64,000 bases of DNA from positions 124,001 through 188,000 of the forward strand of contig NZ_NFLU01000004.1 of the NCBI RefSeq assembly GCF_002161085.1, read 5' to 3'. Shown piece after piece: positions 58,840 to 64,000 of the stretch. The position numbers and the translations under genes were made by a program. Source of the stretch: Flavonifractor sp. An112. Its GTDB lineage: Bacteria > Bacillota > Clostridia > Oscillospirales > Oscillospiraceae. The notes beneath the pieces were generated by a model. That model was not told where the DNA came from. It did not search any database and was given only the letters and a program-made list of their open reading frames with translations. Every line of letters begins with the position of its first letter. Position 1 is the stretch's first letter.

Positions 58840-58868
58840 TTGACAAACCGCAGGAAAGGGTATAATAT
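58840..58868 (+). promoter_or_regulatory. Promoter of the MarR gene
   Basis: TTGACA (58840-58845) with TATAAT at 58861-58866 (15-bp spacer) or TAATAT at 58863-58868 (17-bp spacer). The operator follows directly. Confidence 0.6.
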
Positions 58869-58880
58869 GTAACTAGTTAC
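58869..58880. promoter_or_regulatory. MarR operator 1
   Basis: Perfect 12-bp palindrome GTAACTAGTTAC at the expected transcription start. Repeated exactly at 59429-59440. Confidence 0.8.
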
Positions 58881-58901
58881 TTATTTGGATGAGGTGGAAG
58901 C

Positions 58902-59342
58902 ATGACGGGAAGGATGCCCTTTGGCCTGAAGATCGCAGTCATCAGCCGGGAATTCCGCAGGCGGATGGATGAGAAGGCAGCTGACATGGGTCTGACCTGG
59001 GCCCAGCTGCGGGTACTGGGATCGGTGAGCCGTCTGGAGGCGGCCGGGAAAGAGGAGATCCACCAAAACGACCTGGAGCACATTGAGCACGTGACCCATC
59101 CAGCCATGACCAAGATGCTCCAGCGGCTGGAGAGCAAGGGCCTGGTTCGGTGCGTGCCCAGTGAGAAGGACCGGCGATATAAGAAAATTACCTGTACCGA
59201 GCGCTCTGCGGGAATCCATGAGACCATTCTGGAGCAGGACAGGGAGGTATTGGAGGAGCTGTGCCGGGATTTTACGCCCCAGCAAAAGGAAATGCTGGGG
59301 GAGGCCATTGATCTGATCTTGAGCAACATCGATCTGGAGTGA
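58902..59342 (+). CDS. MarR family transcriptional regulator
   Basis: 146-aa winged-helix repressor: FRRRMDEKAADMGLTWAQLRVLGSVSRLEAAGKEEIHQNDLEHIEHVTHPAMTKMLQRLESKGLVRCVPSEKDRRYKKITCTE gives the recognition helix, the wing (DRRYK) and the linker helices. Identical palindromes lie before this gene and before the MATE gene, so it probably represses both and responds to a drug or phenolic ligand. GAGGTGG precedes ATG 58902. Confidence 0.93.
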   Translation: MTGRMPFGLKIAVISREFRRRMDEKAADMGLTWAQLRVLGSVSRLEAAGKEEIHQNDLEHIEHVTHPAMTKMLQRLESKGLVRCVPSEKDRRYKKITCTERSAGIHETILEQDREVLEELCRDFTPQQKEMLGEAIDLILSNIDLE

Positions 59343-59369
59343 CCCTTTCCGTCAGAAAAAGTGAATTCC

Positions 59370-59416
59370 CAGGCAGTGTGCTGAGGAGATAACTCAAGCG
59401 CGCTGCCTGCTTTTTT
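59370..59416 (+). terminator. Terminator between MarR and MATE genes
   Basis: CAGGCAGTGTGCT (59370-59382) with AGCGCGCTGCCTG (59397-59409), two G-U pairs, followed by C and T6. Confidence 0.8.
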
Positions 59417-59428
59417 ATCGCTAAATAA

Positions 59429-59440
59429 GTAACTAGTTAC
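59429..59440. promoter_or_regulatory. MarR operator 2
   Basis: GTAACTAGTTAC, identical to operator 1, 22 bp upstream of the MATE ATG and just before its AAGGAG. A promoter between the terminator and this site is not clear. Confidence 0.8.
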
Positions 59441-59461
59441 CTAAAAGGAGTGCAAGTCAAG

Positions 59462-60865
59462 ATGGAAAAAGAAGTACCAGAGCGCGAGAGTCCCTTTGCC
59501 ACGGAGCCCATTGGCCGGTTGATCCTGAAATTTGCCGTTCCCAGCGTCATTGCCCTGCTGGTCAATTCCCTGTACAACATCGTGGACCAGATCTTCATCG
59601 GCTGGGGCGTGGGCTACCTGGGCAACGGCGCCACCAATGTGGTGTTTCCCATCACCATCATTGCCCTGGCACTGGCTATGATGATCGGCAACGGCGGCGC
59701 AGCCTTTCTGAGCCTGAAGCTGGGTGAGGGCAAGGTGGACGTGGCCAAGAAGGGCGTGGGCAACGCGGTTGCCCTGGTGACCGTGGTCAGCATCGTCCTG
59801 GCTGTGGTGTTCCTGCTGTTCATCGACCCGATCCTGACCCTCTTCGGCGCAACCGACCTGCTGCGGTCTCTGGCCTTGGAGTATGGCTTCATCATTGGCC
59901 TCGGTCTGCCTTTTATGATGATATCAGCCGCCATCAATTCCATGATCCGTGCGGATGGCAGCCCCAAATACGCCATGTTTTCCATGATCATCGGTGCGGT
60001 CCTCAACGTGATTCTGGACCCGGTCTTTATCTTTGTTTTTCATATGGGGGTACAGGGTGCTGCCATCGCTACGGTGATCGGGCAGGTGGCCTCCTTTGTG
60101 GTGTCGGCGGTCTATCTGCCCCGGTTCAAGACCGTCCATCCTGATGCCGCCTCCTTCCGCCTGAACGGCCGGACCTGCGGCAATATCCTTACCTTCGGCC
60201 TGAGCAGCTTTATCACCCAGTTTGCCATCACCATTGTTATGGCGCTGACCAATAACCTGCTGGCGGTTTATGGTGCTACCTCTGTTTATGGTGCAGAGAT
60301 CCCTCTGACCGCCACCGGTATTGTGATGAAGGTCAACCAGATCATGATTGCTATTCTGCTGGGCATCGCCACCGGTACCCAGCCAATCATCGGTTTCAAC
60401 TACGGTGCCAAAAACTTCAAGCGGGTGAAAAAAGCCCTGGAAATTTCCCTCATCGCCTCTGAGGTGGTGTCCATCGTAGCCTTTTTGATTTTCCAGTTCG
60501 CGCCCATGAGCGTAGTCATGCTGTTTGGCTCCGAGGAGGGGCTTTATAACGAGTTTGCTGTAAAGGCCTTCCGCATTTTCCTGATGCTCTGCCCCCTTAC
60601 CGGGTTCCAGACGGTGGCGGCAGTCTATCTCCAGGCGGTAGGCAAGCCTGTTAAATCCTCCATTCTCTCCCTGGCCCGTCAGATCATTTTCTTTGTGCCC
60701 GCGGCTTTGATCCTGCCCCTGTTCCTGGGGGTGGAAGGGGTGCTGTGGACCGGCCCTGTAGCCGACGGCCTGGCCTTCCTGCTCTCTCTGGGCCTGCTGA
60801 TCCATGAGCACAGCCACCTGAAGCGGGAGCACCGGCTGCAATCCGAAGCGCCTGAGATCGCATAA
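59462..60865 (+). CDS. MATE family efflux transporter
   Basis: 467-aa exporter with about 12 membrane segments. IGRLILKFAVPSVIALLVNSLYNIVDQIFIGWGVG and NSMIRADGSPKYAMFSM and GTQPIIGFNYGAKNF are MATE motifs. AAGGAG eleven bases upstream sets ATG 59462; GTG 59450 is inside the ribosome binding site. It is paired with the upstream MarR regulator through a shared operator, so it probably removes a toxic compound sensed by it. The second MATE in the window (24482) is controlled differently. Confidence 0.94.
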   Translation: MEKEVPERESPFATEPIGRLILKFAVPSVIALLVNSLYNIVDQIFIGWGVGYLGNGATNVVFPITIIALALAMMIGNGGAAFLSLKLGEGKVDVAKKGVGNAVALVTVVSIVLAVVFLLFIDPILTLFGATDLLRSLALEYGFIIGLGLPFMMISAAINSMIRADGSPKYAMFSMIIGAVLNVILDPVFIFVFHMGVQGAAIATVIGQVASFVVSAVYLPRFKTVHPDAASFRLNGRTCGNILTFGLSSFITQFAITIVMALTNNLLAVYGATSVYGAEIPLTATGIVMKVNQIMIAILLGIATGTQPIIGFNYGAKNFKRVKKALEISLIASEVVSIVAFLIFQFAPMSVVMLFGSEEGLYNEFAVKAFRIFLMLCPLTGFQTVAAVYLQAVGKPVKSSILSLARQIIFFVPAALILPLFLGVEGVLWTGPVADGLAFLLSLGLLIHEHSHLKREHRLQSEAPEIA

Positions 60866-60882
60866 AAAGGAGTGGATCAATC

Positions 60883-61461
60883 ATGAAAAAACGGATCATC
60901 ACCATCAGCCGTGAATTTGGCAGCGGCGGCCGTACCATTGGCAAAAAGGTGGCCGAGGCTCTGGGCATTGCCTGCTATGACAGTGAGCTGATTGAGAAGA
61001 TTGCGGCGGAGAGTGGTTTTCACAAAAATTATATCAAGGAGGCGGGGGAGTATGCCCCCGGCGGGATACTGGCCTCCGCCTTTGCCCACGGTACCGCGGG
61101 CCCCACCAACGAGGACTATATCTGGAAGATCCAGTGCAGGATCATCATCGAACTGGCGGAGAAGGAATCCTGCATCATTGTGGGCCGGTGTGCCGACTAT
61201 ATCCTTCGGGACAAGGCCGACTGCCTGCGGGTATTTATCCACGCGGATATGGCCTTCCAGGCCAAACGGATCGTGGAGGTGTACGGTGAGCGGGAGGCCT
61301 CTCCGGAGCAGCGGCTGAAAGAGAAGGATAAGCGCCGGGCGGCCTACCACCGGTTCTATACCGATATGAAGTGGGGCCACGCCCAGAACTATGACCTTAC
61401 CCTCAACAGCGGAACCCTGGGCATCGACCGCTGTGCGGAGCTGATCCGGCAGCTCTACTGA
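60883..61461 (+). CDS. Cytidylate kinase-like family protein
   Basis: 192-aa P-loop kinase of the cytidylate-kinase-like family: ITISREFGSGGRTIGKKVAEALGIACYDSELIEKIAAESG is the P-loop and LID start, IIVGRCADYILRDK and ADMAFQAKRIVEVYGE the substrate site. Unlike true Cmk it is found widely beside transporters in Firmicutes, and its substrate is unproven. 17 bp separate it from the MATE gene, so it may be part of the same unit. Confidence 0.88.
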   Translation: MKKRIITISREFGSGGRTIGKKVAEALGIACYDSELIEKIAAESGFHKNYIKEAGEYAPGGILASAFAHGTAGPTNEDYIWKIQCRIIIELAEKESCIIVGRCADYILRDKADCLRVFIHADMAFQAKRIVEVYGEREASPEQRLKEKDKRRAAYHRFYTDMKWGHAQNYDLTLNSGTLGIDRCAELIRQLY

Positions 61462-61472
61462 GTAATTGCAGC

Positions 61473-61501
61473 AAAAAAGACCGCCAACGGCGGTCTTTTT
61501 T
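61473..61501. terminator. Terminator after the kinase-like gene
   Basis: AAAAAAGACCGCC (61473-61485), AAC loop, GGCGGTCTTTTTT (61489-61501). Works in both directions; the minus-strand 58-aa gene ends 13 bp away. Confidence 0.88.
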
Positions 61502-61513
61502 GCTGTTTTTGGC

Positions 61514-61690
61514 TTAAAAGCCCATGGTGTCGGCCAGATCATCCTTCATCTGGTCCATCTTCCGGGTGGCCTTTTTGGCCATGCGGCGCATTTTGGGATT
61601 CTGCATCCCCTTGGCGGCTACCGCCATGCCCATAGCGGCCCCGGCCAGAATGCCAAGGCCCATGCCGCCTAAAAAGGTGTGATTAGTCAT
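61514..61690 (-). CDS. 58-aa Gly/Met-rich small membrane protein
   Basis: Small frame below usual ORF cutoffs: MTNHTFLGGMGLGILAGAAMG then MAVAAKGMQNPKMRRMAKKATRKMDQMKDDLADTMGF. A glycine/alanine-rich hydrophobic helix (about residues 7-26) is followed by a basic amphipathic, coiled-coil-like tail (residues 30-52), as in YtxH-type proteins. GGGAG eight bases before ATG 61690 supports translation. The stop is placed at a TAA just before the bidirectional terminator. Probably a membrane-bound small protein; function unknown. Confidence 0.75.
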   Translation of the reverse strand: MTNHTFLGGMGLGILAGAAMGMAVAAKGMQNPKMRRMAKKATRKMDQMKDDLADTMGF

Positions 61691-61751
61691 TTGCTCAGCT
61701 CCCTTCCTTGGATGTCCGTATTTATTATTGCCCGGAATGCTGAAAAATCCA

Positions 61752-61780
61752 TTGCTAAAATATGCGATTCAAGTTATAAT
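61752..61780 (+). promoter_or_regulatory. Promoter of pyrC-pyrF
   Basis: TTGCTA (61752-61757), 17-bp spacer, TATAAT (61775-61780), overlapping the 5' side of the divergent 58-aa gene region. Confidence 0.7.
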
Positions 61781-61901
61781 GAAGGGCGAAGAACAGAGTG
61801 GCTTGCAGGAGGGGACGGGGGAAGGACCTGTACCCTTTTTTGCTGTGCAAATGTGGGTTTCGGCCACAGAGCCGGCCCGCGGAACGGAAAGGAGTGATCC
61901 A

Positions 61902-63185
61902 GTGAAACTGTTGATTCGTCAGGGACGCCTGGTGGACCCTGTGGGGGGCATCGGCGGTGTCATGGATATCCTGATGGAAGACGGAAAGGTGACTGTCATC
62001 GGCAGCAACATCAATGAGCCGGGCGCTCAGATCATCGATGCGGCAGGACTGACCGTGTGCGCCGGACTGGTGGATATGCACGTCCACCTGCGGGAGCCCG
62101 GATTTGAGTACAAGGAGACCATCGAGACCGGCGCGGCAGCCGCCGCCCGGGGCGGCTTTACCTCCATCGCCTGTATGCCCAACACCAGGCCCACGGTGGA
62201 CTGCCCCGAGCAGGTGGACTTTGTCCGCAGAAAGGCGGCGGAGGCCTGCGGGGTCCATGTCTGGCCCATCGGCTCGGTGTCCAAGGGACAGCGAGGCCAG
62301 GAACTCACCGATTTTGAGGCTCTGAAAGGTGCGGGAGTAGTGGCCCTGTCCGACGACGGTGTGCCCATCCAGAACGCCAACCTGATGCGGGACGGCCTCA
62401 TTATGGCCCACCGGCAGGATCTCACCATCCTGTCCCACTGTGAGGACGCGGATATGGTGAAAAACTACGCCGTCAACGAGGGACGGGTATCCCGCCAGCT
62501 GCGGCTGAACGGACGGCCCGCCATCGCCGAGGAGTTGATGGTAGCCCGGGATGCCATGCTGGCCGAGGAGACCGGCGCGGCGGTCCACATCTGCCACATC
62601 TCCACCGCAAAATCGGTGGCCATTGTCCGGCGGTACAAGCGCAAGGGCGTACAGATCACCTGTGAGACCTGCCCCCAGTATTTCTCCCTCACCGAGGATG
62701 AGATTTTGGCCCAGGGCACCATGGCCCGTGTCAACCCGCCTCTGCGGACCTGGTCCGATGTGGAGGCAATCATCGAGGGCCTGAAGGACGGCACCATCGA
62801 CGCCATCGCTACCGATCACGCCCCCCACTCCGCCGAGGAGAAGGCCCGGCCCCTCACCGAGGCCCCTAGCGGCATGGTGGGCCTGGAGACTGCCCTGGGC
62901 GTTACCCTGACCTATCTGTACCACACTGGGGAGCTGCCCCTGTCCGATATTCTGCGGAAAATGACCATCAATCCTGCCTGCATCCTCCGTCTGCCCACCA
63001 AGGGCCGGCTGGCCATCGGCGCTGATGCCGACGTGGTTATCTTCGACCCGGATGAGGTGTGGACGGTGGACCCGGAGCAGTTTGCCTCCAAGGGCCGCAA
63101 CACCCCCTTCGCCGGCAAGGAGCTGAAGGGAAAGATCAAGTACACCATCGTGGGCGGAAAGATCATTTATCAGGATGAGAAATAA
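61902..63185 (+). CDS. pyrC: Dihydroorotase
   Basis: Third enzyme of pyrimidine synthesis; closes carbamoyl-aspartate to dihydroorotate. Zinc ligands are in DMHVHLREPGFEYKE (HxH), SHCEDAD and ICHISTAKS, and the catalytic region in ATDHAPHSAEEK. Class I type, 427 aa, close to other Firmicute PyrC. GTG 61902 is set by AAAGGAG seven bases upstream; the open frame before it lies in the leader. It precedes pyrF by 30 bp. Confidence 0.95.
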   Translation: MKLLIRQGRLVDPVGGIGGVMDILMEDGKVTVIGSNINEPGAQIIDAAGLTVCAGLVDMHVHLREPGFEYKETIETGAAAAARGGFTSIACMPNTRPTVDCPEQVDFVRRKAAEACGVHVWPIGSVSKGQRGQELTDFEALKGAGVVALSDDGVPIQNANLMRDGLIMAHRQDLTILSHCEDADMVKNYAVNEGRVSRQLRLNGRPAIAEELMVARDAMLAEETGAAVHICHISTAKSVAIVRRYKRKGVQITCETCPQYFSLTEDEILAQGTMARVNPPLRTWSDVEAIIEGLKDGTIDAIATDHAPHSAEEKARPLTEAPSGMVGLETALGVTLTYLYHTGELPLSDILRKMTINPACILRLPTKGRLAIGADADVVIFDPDEVWTVDPEQFASKGRNTPFAGKELKGKIKYTIVGGKIIYQDEK

Positions 63186-63215
63186 GAGATTTTAAGAGAT
63201 AAAGGAGAATGAACT

Positions 63216-64000
63216 ATGTCCTTCGATCGTCTGCAGGAAGCCATCATTGCCAAGAAAAACCCCACTGTGGCGGGTCTGGACCCCAAGCCGGAGTATGTGC
63301 CCGCCCACATCCGCAAGGAGTGCTATGACAAGTACGGCGAGACCCTGGAGGGTGCCGCCGAGGCCATTTACCGCTTCAACTGCGGTCTGATGGACGCACT
63401 GAAGGACATCGTGCCCGCCGTCAAGCCCCAGTCCGCCTATTATGAGCGCCTGGGCTGGCGGGGTATGGAGGTGCTGGAGCGCACCATCCGCTATGCCAAG
63501 GAGCAGGGCCTGTATGTCATCGCCGACATCAAGCGCGGCGACATCGGCTCTACCGCCGAGGCCTATTCCGACGGCTGGCTGGGCAAGACCAAGGTAGGGG
63601 AGCAGATGCTCAGCGTCTTTGATGCCGACTGCGTCACCCTCAACGGCTACATGGGCGCCGACAGCGTCAATCCCTTCCTCAAGACCTGCAAGGAGATGGA
63701 CAAGTGCGCCTTCATCCTGGCCAAGACCTCCAACCCCGGCTCCGGCGAGCTGCAGAACGTGTCCGCCGGTGAGGGCGACACCGTGTACGGCCTGATGGCC
63801 GACCTCATTGAGAAGTGGGGCGCGGGCACCGAGGGCAAGTATGGCTATACCATGGCCGGTGCGGTGGCAGGCGCCACCTATCCGGAAGAGCTGCAGAAGC
63901 TGCGCGCCCGGATGCCCCACACCTTCCTGCTGGTGCCCGGCTATGGCGCCCAGGGCGGCACTGCCGAGGATGTGCAGTATGCCTTCCAGAAGGACGGCCA
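63216..64000 (+). CDS. pyrF: Orotidine-5'-phosphate decarboxylase (3' end cut by window)
   Basis: Last step of UMP synthesis. AAAGGAG is followed by ATG 63216; the protein begins MSFDRLQEAIIAKKNPTVAGLDPKPEYVP and contains the long-type OMP decarboxylase motif YVIADIKRGDIGSTAEAY with the catalytic Asp/Lys, NGYMGADSVNPFLKTC and LVPGYGAQGGTAEDV. The frame is still open at the last base, so the C-terminus is outside. Together with pyrC it forms the pyrimidine operon. Confidence 0.95.
   Translation, partial: MSFDRLQEAIIAKKNPTVAGLDPKPEYVPAHIRKECYDKYGETLEGAAEAIYRFNCGLMDALKDIVPAVKPQSAYYERLGWRGMEVLERTIRYAKEQGLYVIADIKRGDIGSTAEAYSDGWLGKTKVGEQMLSVFDADCVTLNGYMGADSVNPFLKTCKEMDKCAFILAKTSNPGSGELQNVSAGEGDTVYGLMADLIEKWGAGTEGKYGYTMAGAVAGATYPEELQKLRARMPHTFLLVPGYGAQGGTAEDVQYAFQKDG

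Noticed and set aside
61787-61901. Classical PyrR attenuator or a guanidine/PRPP riboswitch upstream of pyrC
   Set aside because: No terminator with competing antiterminator can be drawn and conserved riboswitch sequence blocks are absent; only a loose PyrR-like site near the start codon remains.
1-64000. CRISPR array, prophage or insertion sequences
   Set aside because: No regularly spaced direct repeats, no integrase, terminase, transposase or tail genes were seen on either strand.

Overview
The window is a GC-rich, densely packed bacterial chromosome segment with strong CTG codon preference, one CTG-reading tRNA-Leu, and no ribosomal RNA, prophage, insertion sequence or CRISPR array. A spoIIGA-sigE pair shows an endospore-forming Firmicute. 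GC richness, a DUF951-hisC pair, DUF3793 with flavodoxin, an indolepyruvate:ferredoxin oxidoreductase cluster and a cysteine T-box together suggest an anaerobic gut member of the Oscillospiraceae (Flavonifractor/Lawsonibacter-like). The family placement is inference; no database was searched.

Layout. 1-10.7 kb (+): a PAS-less sensor kinase, a DUF1385 membrane protein with prmC, recA-recX-nitroreductase, rimO-pgsA-hexapeptide acetyltransferase, then a cysteine T-box leader driving cysE-cysS. 10.8-11.4 kb: an ECF transporter S component. 11.4-21.4 kb (-): a long aromatic/2-oxo-acid block (aryl/acyl-CoA synthetase, Na+ symporter, then iorA-iorB-CoA ligase-ACT protein-aminotransferase-yaaA-bcp) behind a structured leader. 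21.5-24.4 kb: zinc-ribbon proteins, a TetR regulator and a TrmH-type methyltransferase. 24.5-26.3 kb (-): a 79-aa protein and a MATE exporter, each preceded by a hairpin carrying the same 12-nt loop; this is the best candidate here for an undescribed regulatory RNA. 26.3-32.3 kb (-): UvrD-like helicase, DtxR-type regulator, phosphoketolase, DivIVA-like protein.

32.4-41.9 kb (+): methyltransferase, ecfA1-ecfA2-ecfT-truA, a DUF5711 protein, CvpA, a second pgsA-like gene and a zinc-finger Clp ATPase. 42-44 kb (-): a GIY-YIG/ProC in-frame fusion and a dihydrouridine synthase. 44.1-45.2 kb (+): DUF3793 and flavodoxin behind two identical-arm palindromes typical of metal-dependent repressors. 45.3-49.6 kb (-): asparaginase, a flavodoxin-fold oxidoreductase, and a PadR-DUF2812 operon in which one DUF2812 gene is interrupted by an in-frame TGA. 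49.7-50.4 kb (+): tRNA-Leu and a thioesterase. 50.4-54.3 kb (-): response regulator, kinase and transglutaminase lipoprotein, translationally coupled. 54.4-58.8 kb: S1-domain protein (-), DUF951-hisC-DsrE (+), spoIIGA-sigE (+). 58.9-64 kb (+): a MarR-MATE pair with the same operator upstream of each gene, a cytidylate-kinase-like protein, a 58-aa glycine/methionine-rich protein on the minus strand, then pyrC-pyrF, with pyrF running off the window end.

The genes are mostly housekeeping: release-factor and ribosome modification, recombination, cysteine and histidine supply, pyrimidine synthesis, vitamin uptake and sporulation. The accessory parts are arylacetate-type amino acid metabolism, two separately controlled MATE exporters, and iron-sparing flavodoxin. 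Non-ATG starts are common: TTG for rimO, pgsA, ecfA2, phosphoketolase, PadR and the S1 protein, GTG for pyrC and probably CTG for cysE.
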